From positions 124,001 through 188,000 of the forward strand of contig NZ_JAJHNP010000013.1 in NCBI RefSeq assembly GCF_020819595.1: a stretch of 64,000 nucleotides of DNA, given 5' to 3'. This DNA is from Streptomyces barringtoniae. Its GTDB lineage: Bacteria > Actinomycetota > Actinomycetes > Streptomycetales > Streptomycetaceae. The position numbers and the translations under genes are program-made. The stretch's first letter is position 1. Each line of letters begins with the position of its first letter. Under the pieces are notes generated by a model. That model saw only the letters and a program-made list of their open reading frames with translations. It was not told where the DNA came from and made no database searches. Positions 26,244 through 35,847 of this stretch are shown here, one piece after another.

Positions 26244-27257
26244 TCACGCCTTCACCAACCCCTGCCGGGCCGCGCCGCCGAGGGCCAGGTAGACGTCCTC
26301 CAGGCTGGGCGTGGCGAGCGTGAAGTCGTCCAGGGCGGCGAAGGCGGCACCGCCGGTCACGGTGGCGACGGCGGCGCGGGCCTCCTCAGGGGCGAGCCGC
26401 AGCGTCCAGCGCCGGCCGGACTCCACGGCGCGCTCGCGCAGCGCGGCGACCTCGGGCACCTGAAGCGGCGCCCGGTCCCGCCACACCAGCTCGACCCGCA
26501 CCTCCCCGGCGACCCGTTCCTTCAGCCCGGCCGGGGTGTCACAGGCGATCACCCGGCCCTGGTCGATGACGGCGACCCGGTCCAGCACGGTCTCGGCCTC
26601 GATGACGTTGTGGGTGACCAGCAGCACGGTCGTACCGTGCTCGGCGCGCCGCCGGTCCACGGCCGCCCAGACCGCGCGCCGGGCCACCGGGTCCATGCCG
26701 GTGGTCGGCTCGTCCAGCACGAGCAGCGGCCGCTCACCGACCAGTGCGGCGGCGAAGCAGGCGAGCCGCCGCTGCCCCCCGGACAGCTTCTTCAGCGCCC
26801 GCCCGGCGATCGGCGTGAGCCCCAGCTCCGCCAACACGGCGTCCCGCTCGGCCCGGGCCCGCCTCACGTCCAGGCCGCGCAGGCGTCCGGTGGTCTCGGC
26901 GGCGAGGGAGACGGTCAGCTCGTCCAGCGCGGAGGACTCCTGCCCCAGGTAGGCGAGGAGGCGCGCGGCCCGCTCCGGATGCCTGACGATGTCGTGCCCG
27001 AGGATCTCGACGCTGCCGGTGTCCGGCCGCAGCAGCCCGGTGAGCTGCCGTACGAGCGTGGACTTGCCGGCGCCGTTCGGCCCGAGCAGCCCGAAGACCT
27101 CGCCGCGCCGCACGTCCAGCTCGACCCCGTCGGTGGCCCGCACCTCCGGGGTGCCGGGCGCACCACGGCGCCCCTTCACGGCCGGATAGGTCTTGTTGAG
27201 CCCGCGCACGCGTACGACCTCGTCATACCGAGGTGCCTGTGCCGCGCGCGTACTCAC
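26244..27257 (-). CDS. ABC exporter ATPase
   Basis: 337 residues. Walker A GPNGAGKS (59-66), signature LSGGQ (158-162), Walker B LLVLDEPTTGMDP (178-190), and switch His in VTHNV. A C-terminal about 80-residue extension ends in FTLATPSLEDVYLALGG, as in DrrA-type exporter ATPases. It is the partner of the permease that follows. GTG start at 27257. Confidence 0.93.
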   Translation of the reverse strand: MSTRAAQAPRYDEVVRVRGLNKTYPAVKGRRGAPGTPEVRATDGVELDVRRGEVFGLLGPNGAGKSTLVRQLTGLLRPDTGSVEILGHDIVRHPERAARLLAYLGQESSALDELTVSLAAETTGRLRGLDVRRARAERDAVLAELGLTPIAGRALKKLSGGQRRLACFAAALVGERPLLVLDEPTTGMDPVARRAVWAAVDRRRAEHGTTVLLVTHNVIEAETVLDRVAVIDQGRVIACDTPAGLKERVAGEVRVELVWRDRAPLQVPEVAALRERAVESGRRWTLRLAPEEARAAVATVTGGAAFAALDDFTLATPSLEDVYLALGGAARQGLVKA

Positions 27258-27338
27258 AAGGGACGAGGGTACGGGGTCGTGGCCCTTTACTCGCCTTTGG
27301 GGGCACTTCCGTCCTCGGCCGGTAAGAACTGCCCGCCG

Positions 27339-28553
27339 TCACTCCCCCGTGGCGCTCTCCGCCGCCGCCGGCACGTCGATCTCCCGCCAGAACCCCGCCC
27401 GAATGGCGTAGCGGTCGTGTTCGTCGATCTGGTCGTCCTTGTGGGCGAGCAGTCCGAACCGCGCGGCGTAGCGCAGCAGCTCTCCGTCGATGCGGTGCGG
27501 GATGCGCGGATACAGCTGGGAGAGCTTCTGCAGCTGGCTCTGGTCGCCGAGCCGGGACATCCAGCGGCGGGCGAAGACCTGCCCCACCTCGTAGGGGTCG
27601 CCGCCGACGGTGGTGATGTCCTCCTCGCGGTCGGCCCACCGCTGCTCCGCCGTGGTGAGCTGGGCGAGCGTCGGCATGGCGGCGACCTCGGGCGGTTCGG
27701 CGACCGCACCCGGCCGGTCCACCCAGCCCTTGTCGGAGGACCAGCGCAGGGTCGCCGTCGCCGGCTGCTGGGCGGGCTGCGCGCCGGGGGCGCGCAGCGC
27801 GGCGAGGTCCTTGGGGGTGGGGACGCCCTTGTGACCGCCGGCCCGCTCCTGGGTGCCGTTCTCCGTCGCCGCGGCCGGCTGGGGCGCGCTCTGTTCGGCC
27901 GGCCGCTCGGCCGCCGCCGCGAGCGCGGACTCGGGCAGCGGGGCGGAGAGGATCGCGGCGATCTCGGGCCGGGGTGCGGGCGGCGGGGCGCAGACGCCGG
28001 TCAGTTCCTTGGCGCGGACGGCCTGGGTGATCCAGGCACGGTCCAGCACGCGCCGCTCGTCGGCCTCGGCGACCAGGTCCTCGGACTGGTTGTAGTCGCC
28101 GTCCGCGGCCTGTACGGCCCACAGGTGGACGGCGACGCCGTGCTCCTTGGCGGCCATCATGCCGGGCAGCAGATCTCCGTCGCCGGTGACGAGGACGACG
28201 TCGGAGCAGGCCCGGTTGCGGGCCAGCTCGGTCAGCTCGGCGTGCATGGCGGCGTCCACGCCCTTCTGCGCCCAGCGTCCGTCGCTGCGGGTGAGGGCGC
28301 CGAGCCGGACGGTGACGCGGGGCATCACACGCAGGCGGCGATGCTCCGGTTGGGGGACACGGTCGGGGGCGCCGTCGAACCAGTAGATACGCAGGAGCTG
28401 GCGCTCGGTCTCCGACTCGGCGCGTACCCGCAAGGCCTGGATCAGCGCAGTGTGATCGACGGTGATCCGGGACCGCGAGGGCTCACCGGCGAGGAGGCTG
28501 GCGGCGGCTCCCAGCAGGTACCCGGCGTCCACCAGGACGATGCAGCGGTCCAC
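27339..28553 (-). CDS. NYN-domain (PIN-like) putative ribonuclease
   Basis: 404 residues. N-terminal NYN domain: Asp9 in CIVLVDAGYL, the Asp-rich VVLVTGDGDLLPGM and AVHLWAV strands form the PIN-like acidic site used by RNases. A Pro/Ala/Gln linker (about 195-275) leads to a C-terminal domain with QLYPRIPHRIDGELLRYAARFGLL. GTG 28553 (VDRCIVLV) has AGAGG 8 nt upstream; GTG 28562 would add three residues. RNase activity is inference from the family. Confidence 0.8.
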   Translation of the reverse strand: MDRCIVLVDAGYLLGAAASLLAGEPSRSRITVDHTALIQALRVRAESETERQLLRIYWFDGAPDRVPQPEHRRLRVMPRVTVRLGALTRSDGRWAQKGVDAAMHAELTELARNRACSDVVLVTGDGDLLPGMMAAKEHGVAVHLWAVQAADGDYNQSEDLVAEADERRVLDRAWITQAVRAKELTGVCAPPPAPRPEIAAILSAPLPESALAAAAERPAEQSAPQPAAATENGTQERAGGHKGVPTPKDLAALRAPGAQPAQQPATATLRWSSDKGWVDRPGAVAEPPEVAAMPTLAQLTTAEQRWADREEDITTVGGDPYEVGQVFARRWMSRLGDQSQLQKLSQLYPRIPHRIDGELLRYAARFGLLAHKDDQIDEHDRYAIRAGFWREIDVPAAAESATGE

Positions 28554-28778
28554 GCGACTCACCCTCTTCCCGGGAGGTTTTGCTTCGGACTTCCTTCGAG
28601 TCTGCCCGACGGCGCGGGGGTTAACGGCCCGAACTCGATCTTCGGCGTGGCGTTTGCGGATCCCGTCGGCCCACCGGCCCTGTCACGCACGGTAATTATC
28701 CGACATGCGATTGATGTCAGCGTATGTGAATCTGGTCCCGGCCCTGGCCCCTAGATCCCCCACAGGAGGCAGATCACC

Positions 28779-28955
28779 ATGGCCAAGAACAAGAACCGCA
28801 AGCAGGCCGGCCCGCAGAACCGCGCGTCGCACGCCGAGCAGAGCCAGGAGCACGCGCAGCGGCAGACGGAGGCGCACGAGTCGCCGGTGTCGCACATCCA
28901 GGGCAGCCCAGCGGATGTTGCCGGCAAGAAGCGTAAGAGCTTCGGCCACAACTAA
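28779..28955 (+). CDS. 58-residue highly charged small protein
   Basis: MAKNKNRKQAGPQNRASHAE.. then QSQEHAQRQTEAHESPVSHIQ and a basic GKKRKSFGHN end; very hydrophilic, probably disordered. An excellent AGGAGG lies 10 nt before ATG 28779, and a perfect terminator hairpin follows 28 nt after the TAA, so this is a real, separately transcribed gene. It is divergent from the NYN gene across a 225-nt gap. Function not recognised; the composition suggests nucleic-acid contact. Confidence 0.75.
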   Translation: MAKNKNRKQAGPQNRASHAEQSQEHAQRQTEAHESPVSHIQGSPADVAGKKRKSFGHN

Positions 28956-28983
28956 CGGGCAGTTGAAGCCCAGGCACACAGGA

Positions 28984-29010
28984 GGGGCGCACCCTTGGCG
29001 GGTGCGCCCC
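28984..29010. terminator. Bidirectional terminator between the 58-residue gene and dnaE
   Basis: Perfect 11-bp stem GGGGCGCACCC (28984-28994) with GGGTGCGCCCC (29000-29010) and a 5-nt loop, in the short gap between convergent genes. Confidence 0.8.
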
Positions 29011-29038
29011 TTCGCGCGTGCCGCGGCGTGGTGCGGCG

Positions 29039-32000
29039 TCAGCCTGCCAGGCAGGACGGGCCGAGCAGCACCTTCAAGTCGCCGAAGAGCGCGGGGTCGG
29101 GCTTGACCCGGTGCCGGTCCAGGCGCAGCACGGTGGTCTTGCGCGGGCCCTGGAGCCTGATGCGGACCTCGCTGTCGCCCTTGTGGTGGCTGAGGATCTC
29201 GCCGAGGCGGCTGACCATGGGCGGGGTGACCCTGGTGGCGGGGATGGTGAGGATCACCGGCGCGTTGGTGCCCGCGTTGGACAGGTCCGGGACCATCAGC
29301 TCCATGGCGACGAGCCGGGGCACGTCCTCGCGCTTGTCGAGGCGGCCCTTGACGAACACCACGGCGTCCTCGACGAGTTGGGTGGAGATGAGCTGGTAGG
29401 TCGCCGGGAAGAACATGCACTCGATGGAGCCGGCGAGGTCCTCGACGGTGGCGATCGCCCAGGCGTTGCCCTGCTTGGTCATCTTGCGCTGCAGGCCCGA
29501 GATGATGCCGCCGATGGTGACGACCGCGCCGTCGGCGTGCTCGCCCCCGGTGAGCTGGGAGATGCCCGCGTCGGCCTTGTCGGCGAGGACGTGTTCCAGG
29601 CCGAAGAGCGGGTGGTCGGAGACGTAGAGACCGAGCATCTCCCGTTCCTGGGCGAGCAGATAGGTCTTGTCCCACTCGTCGGTGGAGAATTCCACGTCGA
29701 GTCCGAAGCCGGGCTCGCTGGAGGTGTCCTCGCCCATGCCGCCGAAGAGGTCGAACTGCCCCTCGGCCTCCTTGCGTTTGACCGCGACCACGTTGTCGAT
29801 CATCGGCTCGTACTGCGCCGTGAGCCCCTTGCGGGTGTGCCCCATGGTGTCGAAGGCGCCGGCCTTGATCAGCGATTCCGTGGTGCGCTTGTTGCAGACC
29901 ACGGCCTCGACCTTGTCGAGGTAGTCGGGGAAGGAGGCGTACTTCCCCTTCGCCTTGCGGCACTTGATGATCGACTCGACCACGTTGGTGCCGACGTTGC
30001 GGACGGCGGAGAGGCCGAAGAGGATCACGTCGTCGCCCTGGGCGGCGAAGTTGGCCTCGGACTCGTTGACGTTCGGCGGGAGGACGCGGATGCCCATGCG
30101 GCGGCACTCGTTGAGGTAGACCGCGGACTTGTCCTTGTCGTCCTTGACGGAGGTCAGGAGCGCGGCCATGTACTCGGCGGGGTGGTTGGCCTTCAGGTAG
30201 GCGGTCCAGTAGGAGACCAGGCCGTACGCGGCGGAGTGCGCCTTGTTGAACGCGTAGCCGGCGAACGGGACCAGCACGTCCCACAGGGCCTGGATCGCCT
30301 CGTCGCTGTAGCCGTTCTTACGGGCGCCGGCCTGGAAGATGGTGAAGTTCTTCGCCAGTTCCTCGGGCTTCTTCTTGCCCATCACGCGGCGGAGGATGTC
30401 GGCCTCGCCGAGCGAGTAGCCGGCGATGATCTGGGCGGCCTTCTGCACCTGCTCCTGGTAGACGATCAGGCCGTAGGTGACGTCCAGGACCTCCTTGAGC
30501 GGCGCCTCCAGCTCGGGGTGGATGGGCGTGATCTCCTGCTGACCGTTCTTGCGCAGGGCGTAGTTGGTGTGGGAGTTCATGCCCATCGGGCCCGGGCGGT
30601 ACAGGGCCGACACGGCGGAGATGTCTTCGAAGTTGTCCGGCTTCATCAGCCGCAGCAGGGACCGCATGGGGCCGCCGTCGAACTGGAAGACGCCGAGGGT
30701 GTCACCGCGCTGGAGCAGCTCGAAGGTCGTGGGGTCGTCGAGCGGCAGGGACAGCAGGTCGATGTCGAGGCCCTTGTTGGCCTTCACCATCTTGACCGCG
30801 TCGTCCATGATCGTGAGGTTGCGCAGGCCCAGGAAGTCCATCTTCAGCAGGCCGAGCGACTCACAGCTCGGGTAGTCCCACTGGGTGATGGTCACGCCGT
30901 CGGTGTGCCTGACCCAGACCGGGACGTGCTCGGTGATGGTCTCGCTGGACATGATCACGCCGGCGGCGTGCACGCCCATCTGCCTGACCAGGCCCTCCAC
31001 ACCGCGCGCGGTGTCGATGACCTTCTTCACGTCCGGCTCGTTCTCGTACATCCCGCGGACCTCGCCCGCCTCGCTGTAGCGGGGGTGGCTGGGGTCGGTG
31101 ATGCCGGACAGCGGGATGCCCTTGCCGAGGACGTCGGCGGGCATGGCCTTGGTGATGCGGTCGCCCATCGCGTACGGGTAGCCCAGCACGCGCGCGGAGT
31201 CCTTGATCGCGTTCTTGGCCTTGATGGTGCCGTAGGTGCCGATCATGGCGACCTTGTCGGCGCCGTACTTCTCGGTCACGTACCGGATCACCTCGACGCG
31301 CCGGCGCTCGTCGAAGTCGATGTCGACATCGGGCATCGAGATGCGCTCGGGGTTGAGGAAGCGCTCGAAGATCAGGCCGTGCGGGATCGGGTCGAGGTCG
31401 GTGATGCCCATGGCGTAGGCGACGATCGAGCCGGCCGCGGAGCCTCGGCCGGGGCCGACCGCGATGCCGTTGTTCTTGGCCCACATGATGAAGTCGGCGA
31501 CGACGAGGAAGTAGCCGGGGAAGCCCATCGAGATGATGACGTCCATCTCGTAGTCGGCCTGCTTCTGACGGTCCTCGGGGACGCCGCCGGGGAAGCGGCG
31601 CTCCATGCCGCGGCGGACCTCCTCCTTGAACCAGGTGACCTCGGTGTAGCCCTCGGGGATGTCGAACTTGGGCATGAGGTCGCGCTTCTCGAACATGCCG
31701 TCCGTGTCGACCATCTCGGCGACGAGCAGCGTGTTGGCGCAGCCCTCCTGCCAGGCGTCCGAGGAGTCGATGGCGTACATCTCGTCCGTGGACTTCAGGT
31801 AGTAGCCGGTGCCGTCGAACTTGAAGCGGTCCGGGTCGGAGAGGTTCTTGCCGGTCTGGATGCACAGCAGCGCGTCGTGGGCGCCGGCCTCGTGCGCGTA
31901 GGTGTAGTGCGAGTCGTTGGTGACCAGCGGGGGGATGCCGAGCTTCTTGCCGATCTCCAGCAGGCCGTCGCGGACCCGGCGCTCGATCTCGATGCCGTGG

Positions 32001-32578
32001 TCCATCAGCTCCAGGAAGTAGCGGTCCTTGCCGAAGATGTCCTGGTAGTCGGCGGCGGCCTTCAGGGCCTCGTCGAAGTGACCGAGGCGCAGCCGGGTCT
32101 GCACCTCGCCCGAGGGGCAGCCGGTGGAGGCGACGATGCCCTCGGACCACTGGGCGATGGTCTCCTTGTCCATCCGCGGCCACTTCTGCAGCCAGCCCTC
32201 GGCGTAGGCGTCGGAGGAGAGGCGGAAGAGGTTGTGCAGGCCGGTCTTGTTCACGGCCCACATCGTCTTGTGGGTGTAACCACCGGAACCGGAGATGTCG
32301 TCCCGCTTCTGGTGCGGCTGGCCCCAGAGGATCTTGCGCTTGTTGCGCCGGGACTCGGGGGCGACATACGCCTCGATCCCGATGATCGGGGTGATTCCGG
32401 CCTTCTTCGCGGAGTGGAAGAAGTCGTACGCCCCGTGGAGGTTGCCGTGGTCGGACATGGCAATGTGCGTCATGCCCATCTCGTTGCAGGCGTTGAACAT
32501 GTCCTTGAGCCGCGCGGCACCGTCCAGCAGCGAGTACTGGGTGTGGACGTGCAGGTGCGTGAAGGGCGGCTTTGACAC
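29039..32578 (-). CDS. dnaE: DNA polymerase III alpha subunit
   Basis: 1179 residues, the expected size for the replicative actinobacterial DnaE1. PHP domain at the start (FTHLHVHTQYSLLDG and AMSDHGNLHG), catalytic aspartates in GRGSAAGSIVAYAMG..MPDVDIDFDERRR, helix-hairpin-helix region, and C-terminal OB fold (VVTIGGIISGLQRKMTKQGN). GTG start 32578 gives VSKPPFTHLH. A very long antisense open frame opposite it is a shadow of its high-GC coding. Confidence 0.98.
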   Translation of the reverse strand: MSKPPFTHLHVHTQYSLLDGAARLKDMFNACNEMGMTHIAMSDHGNLHGAYDFFHSAKKAGITPIIGIEAYVAPESRRNKRKILWGQPHQKRDDISGSGGYTHKTMWAVNKTGLHNLFRLSSDAYAEGWLQKWPRMDKETIAQWSEGIVASTGCPSGEVQTRLRLGHFDEALKAAADYQDIFGKDRYFLELMDHGIEIERRVRDGLLEIGKKLGIPPLVTNDSHYTYAHEAGAHDALLCIQTGKNLSDPDRFKFDGTGYYLKSTDEMYAIDSSDAWQEGCANTLLVAEMVDTDGMFEKRDLMPKFDIPEGYTEVTWFKEEVRRGMERRFPGGVPEDRQKQADYEMDVIISMGFPGYFLVVADFIMWAKNNGIAVGPGRGSAAGSIVAYAMGITDLDPIPHGLIFERFLNPERISMPDVDIDFDERRRVEVIRYVTEKYGADKVAMIGTYGTIKAKNAIKDSARVLGYPYAMGDRITKAMPADVLGKGIPLSGITDPSHPRYSEAGEVRGMYENEPDVKKVIDTARGVEGLVRQMGVHAAGVIMSSETITEHVPVWVRHTDGVTITQWDYPSCESLGLLKMDFLGLRNLTIMDDAVKMVKANKGLDIDLLSLPLDDPTTFELLQRGDTLGVFQFDGGPMRSLLRLMKPDNFEDISAVSALYRPGPMGMNSHTNYALRKNGQQEITPIHPELEAPLKEVLDVTYGLIVYQEQVQKAAQIIAGYSLGEADILRRVMGKKKPEELAKNFTIFQAGARKNGYSDEAIQALWDVLVPFAGYAFNKAHSAAYGLVSYWTAYLKANHPAEYMAALLTSVKDDKDKSAVYLNECRRMGIRVLPPNVNESEANFAAQGDDVILFGLSAVRNVGTNVVESIIKCRKAKGKYASFPDYLDKVEAVVCNKRTTESLIKAGAFDTMGHTRKGLTAQYEPMIDNVVAVKRKEAEGQFDLFGGMGEDTSSEPGFGLDVEFSTDEWDKTYLLAQEREMLGLYVSDHPLFGLEHVLADKADAGISQLTGGEHADGAVVTIGGIISGLQRKMTKQGNAWAIATVEDLAGSIECMFFPATYQLISTQLVEDAVVFVKGRLDKREDVPRLVAMELMVPDLSNAGTNAPVILTIPATRVTPPMVSRLGEILSHHKGDSEVRIRLQGPRKTTVLRLDRHRVKPDPALFGDLKVLLGPSCLAG

Positions 32579-32778
32579 GGTATGGCCTCCAACGGAAACA
32601 CTGGGCGGCGGGCGGGGGACAGTTCTGGGGTCAGCGTCGAAGTCTATGCCCCGGCACTGACACTCGCGGGGGATCCCCACGTACCTTCATGCGGGAACCG
32701 GGCACTCCCGCGTGGCGTCGCCCGTTGGAGACGGCAGAAACGCTGTCGTACAGGTAATGCACCAGGAGGCACCCAGCG

Positions 32779-34104
32779 ATGTCGGCACCTCAGCTCAGCA
32801 ACGAGCAGCGCGGCGAGGAGATCCTCGCCGTCTTCGACACCGCCTTCGGCCGGCTCCTGGCCGCCGACCCGGCCGCGTTCCGGGTGAAGTTCCGGAAGAT
32901 GGCGGCCTCGGCCTTCGCGTTCTACCGGGGCACGGCGTGCCTCTTCTACCACGACCTCGACGCAGAGAAGCGCGGTGGTCCATTCCTGGACGACCGCACC
33001 TCGCGCGTCTGGATCCACGGTGACCTGCACGCGGAGAACTTCGGCACGTACATGGACTCCAACGGCCGCCTGGTCTTCAACGTCAACGACTTCGACGAGG
33101 CCTACGTCGGCCCGTTCACCTGGGACCTGAAGCGCTTCTCGGCGTCGATCGCCCTCGTCGGGTACGCGAAGGCACTCGGTGACGAGCAGATCACCGAGCT
33201 GGTGCGCGTCTACGCGGGCGCGTACCGCGAGCGCATCCACGCGCTGGCCACCGGCGCGAAGAGCGACGAGGTGCCCCCGTTCACCCTGGACACCGCCGAG
33301 GGCCCGCTGCTGGGCGCCCTGCGCGCCGCCCGCTCGATGACCCGCTTCGAGCTGCTGGACTCGATGACGGAGATCCGGGACTTCGAGCGCCGCTTCGCGC
33401 CGGGCGGCGGCTCCATCGAACTGGACGCGGCCACCCGCTACAAGGTCCTCGCGGCCTTCGACGGCTACCTGGAGACCCTGCCGGACTCCTCCCTGGCCCG
33501 CCCGGACTCCTACCGCGTGAAGGACGTCGTCGGCCGCCGCGGCATCGGCATCGGCTCGGCCGGCCTGCCGTCGTACAACATCCTTCTGGAGGGTCACAGC
33601 GACGCCCTGGAGAACGACGTCGTGATCTACATCAAGCAGGCCCAGACCCCGGCCGTCTCCCGGCACATCACGGATCCGGCCATCGCCGGCTACTTCCAGC
33701 ACGAGGGCCACCGCACGGTGATCTCCCAGCGCGCCCTGCAGGCGCACGCCGACCCGTGGCTGGGCTGGACCGAGCTGGACGGCGCGGGCCAGCTGGTGGC
33801 AGAGGTCTCGCCGTACGCGGTCGACCTGGACTGGGGCGACATCGACGACCCGGAGGAGATCGCGCAGGTCGTCGCCGACCTGGGCAGGGCCACGGCGACC
33901 ATGCACGCGGCGGCGGACGACACCTCCGGCGAGTCCCTGGTGCCGTTCTCCACCGAGCGCGCCATCGACGCGGCCATCGCCGCCGACGAGGAGGGCATCG
34001 CGCCCCTCCTGGTGGACTTCGCGCACGCCTACGGCGCACGCGCGCGTGCCGACCACCAGATCTTCGTCGACCTGTTCCGCAACGGCCGGATTCCGGGACT
34101 GTAA
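32779..34104 (+). CDS. DUF2252 family protein with kinase-like motifs
   Basis: 441 residues. FYRGTACLFYHDL, WIHGDLHAENFGTYMDS (HGD..N, residues 80-88), NVNDFDEAYVGPFTWDLKRF (DFD 104-106) and VVGRRGIGIGSAGLPSYNILLEG are the DUF2252 core. The HGDLHxxN and DFDE pair resembles the catalytic loop and metal-binding Asp of aminoglycoside/choline kinase-like folds, so a phosphotransferase role is possible. AGGAGG 11 nt before ATG 32779. Function unproven. Confidence 0.85.
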   Translation: MSAPQLSNEQRGEEILAVFDTAFGRLLAADPAAFRVKFRKMAASAFAFYRGTACLFYHDLDAEKRGGPFLDDRTSRVWIHGDLHAENFGTYMDSNGRLVFNVNDFDEAYVGPFTWDLKRFSASIALVGYAKALGDEQITELVRVYAGAYRERIHALATGAKSDEVPPFTLDTAEGPLLGALRAARSMTRFELLDSMTEIRDFERRFAPGGGSIELDAATRYKVLAAFDGYLETLPDSSLARPDSYRVKDVVGRRGIGIGSAGLPSYNILLEGHSDALENDVVIYIKQAQTPAVSRHITDPAIAGYFQHEGHRTVISQRALQAHADPWLGWTELDGAGQLVAEVSPYAVDLDWGDIDDPEEIAQVVADLGRATATMHAAADDTSGESLVPFSTERAIDAAIAADEEGIAPLLVDFAHAYGARARADHQIFVDLFRNGRIPGL

Positions 34105-34172
34105 CCTTCGCGGACTCACAGGCACCCTTTAGGGGTCCCTTAACCGCTTACGTGTCACACTCGTCTCTCGCT

Positions 34173-34862
34173 ATGGACATATCCGGGACCCAGCTCAGAG
34201 CCGTGCGCGCGGCGCTGTTCACGGCCGTCGTCGTGACGCTCAGCACCGCGTCGCACGTACTGCTGTCCCGGGCCCCGCTGCCGGTGGCGACCGTGCTCGC
34301 GGTCGCCGCCGCGGTGTTCGCCACCGCGTATGCGCTGGCGGGCCGCGAGCGCGGCTTCGGCCGGATCGCCGCCCTGCTGATCCCGCTGGAACTGGCCGCC
34401 GACACGGTGTTCACCACCGGACAGAACACCTGTTACGGCAGGGCGGGCGGCCCGGTCGCCGGCCCGCTGCACACGTTCGGCTTCGACGTGCTGTGCCAGG
34501 GCGGTGCCGTCGGCTCCCCGCTGGCACAGATGACCGGGGCCCACGGCCGCCCCGGGGCGCTGCTCGCGCACGCCAGTCCGGCGGCCGCCTGGCTGCTGCT
34601 CGCCGCGCACGTCGGCGTGGGTCTGCTGGCCGCCGCCTGGCTGCGCCGGGGCGAGCGGGCGCTGGTGCAGCTGCTGCGCGCGGTCGGCGCCACCACCTTC
34701 CGGCCGCTGCTGCTCGCGGCGGCCGCGGTCGCCGTCCGGCTGACCCCGGCCCGCCGGCTGCCGCGCCCGGCCCCGCGCCGCGCCGCCGCCCGCGACCGGC
34801 TTCTCGTGCACTCCCTGGGACGGCGTGGACCGCCGTGCTCGCCCGCCCTCGCCGCCGGCTGA
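34173..34862 (+). CDS. Uncharacterised membrane protein next to DsbA-like gene
   Basis: 229 residues, about five hydrophobic segments, with two cysteines outside them (NTCYGRAGG and FDVLCQGGAVG) that could form a disulfide, and an Arg-rich C-terminus (RLPRPAPRRAAARDR). A DsbA-like gene follows 80 nt later, so a link with extracytoplasmic thiol chemistry is plausible. ATG 34173 is chosen because it opens directly into the first membrane segment region. I do not recognise the family. Confidence 0.65.
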   Translation: MDISGTQLRAVRAALFTAVVVTLSTASHVLLSRAPLPVATVLAVAAAVFATAYALAGRERGFGRIAALLIPLELAADTVFTTGQNTCYGRAGGPVAGPLHTFGFDVLCQGGAVGSPLAQMTGAHGRPGALLAHASPAAAWLLLAAHVGVGLLAAAWLRRGERALVQLLRAVGATTFRPLLLAAAAVAVRLTPARRLPRPAPRRAAARDRLLVHSLGRRGPPCSPALAAG

Positions 34863-34942
34863 GCGGCGAGACCTGAGCACTCCCAGTCCCCCACACGTAT
34901 CCCGCGTACGGCATGTGCGCGTCCCACACGGAGATCATCAAC

Positions 34943-35752
34943 ATGAGCAAGCGGAACACCCAGTCGGCGAAGACGGCGGCCCGGGAGCGGCTGCGCGAGG
35001 AGCGCGAGCGCCAGGCCAAGCGCGACAAGGCCAGGCGGCAGGTCATAGTGGCCGCCTCGGTCGTGGCCGTACTGGCCGCGGCCGGCGGCATCGGCTATGC
35101 CGTCGTCCAGGCGAACAAGCCCAGCTACTGGGAGGGCATGAAGAACGCCGACGTCGTCGCGCCGGCCAACACCACCGGCAAGGACGGCACCACGGTCGTC
35201 ATCGGCAAGGACAGCGCCAAGAAGACCCTCAAGATCTACGAGGACCCGCGCTGCCCCGTGTGCGCCCAGTTCGAGCAGAACGTGGGCGCGACCGTGAAGA
35301 AGGACATCGACGCCGGCAAGTTCAAGTTCCAGTACGTCGGCGCCACCTTCATCGACCTGAAGGACAACGGCCAGGGTTCCAAGAACGCGCTGAGCGCCCT
35401 GGGTGCCGCGCTGAACGTCAGCCCGGAGGCGTTCCTCGAGTACAAGTCCGCGCTGTACTCGACGAAGTGGCACCCGGACGAGACGGTCGACAAGTTCAAG
35501 GACGACAGCTACCTCATCCAGGTCGCGAACACCGTCCCGGCCCTGAAGAACAACGCCAAGTTCCAGGACGCGGTCAAGAAGGGCACCTACGACGCCTGGG
35601 CGATGCACATGTCGAAGACCTTCGACGACAACAAGGACGGCGTGACGGGCACGCCGGGCTTCGTCATGGACGGCAAGCAGCTCAACGGCGGCACCCCGCT
35701 GCTGACGGTGGCCGACTTCGACAAGGTGGTGGACGCGGCCCTCAAGGGCTGA
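34943..35752 (+). CDS. Membrane-anchored DsbA-like thioredoxin-domain protein (second copy)
   Basis: 269 residues with the same plan as the gene at 2514-3290: basic N-terminus, transmembrane segment at about 33-54, then a DsbA fold with CPVC at 104-107 in YEDPRCPVCAQFE and GVTGTPGFVMDGKQLNGG. It differs in the dipeptide between the cysteines (Pro-Val instead of Pro-Ala), which tunes redox potential in this family. GGAG 9 nt before ATG 34943 fixes the start. Confidence 0.88.
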   Translation: MSKRNTQSAKTAARERLREERERQAKRDKARRQVIVAASVVAVLAAAGGIGYAVVQANKPSYWEGMKNADVVAPANTTGKDGTTVVIGKDSAKKTLKIYEDPRCPVCAQFEQNVGATVKKDIDAGKFKFQYVGATFIDLKDNGQGSKNALSALGAALNVSPEAFLEYKSALYSTKWHPDETVDKFKDDSYLIQVANTVPALKNNAKFQDAVKKGTYDAWAMHMSKTFDDNKDGVTGTPGFVMDGKQLNGGTPLLTVADFDKVVDAALKG

Positions 35753-35785
35753 CGCCCCCCGCGGAATAAAACCTTCCCGTGAAGA

Positions 35786-35812
35786 GCGGGCGAACATTGA
35801 GAGTTCGCCCGC
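35786..35812. terminator. Hairpin between DsbA-like gene and phoD
   Basis: Perfect 10-bp stem (35786-35795 with 35803-35812), 7-nt loop, 34 nt after the upstream stop and 36 nt before phoD. Most likely the terminator of the upstream gene; an operator role for phoD is possible because the arms carry GTTCGCC. Confidence 0.55.
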
Positions 35813-35847
35813 CCTTGGGCTCATACCGGTCAGTAACCTGATCGGTC

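Noticed and set aside
29018..32575. Plus-strand open frame of about 1,185 codons opposite dnaE
   Set aside because: Antisense shadow of a long high-GC gene; no ribosome-binding site or domain.
35760..35847. Possible PHO box upstream of phoD (GTTCGCC)
   Set aside because: Only one clear GTTCGCC and its mirror in a hairpin; the required tandem GTTCACC-type repeats are not visible.
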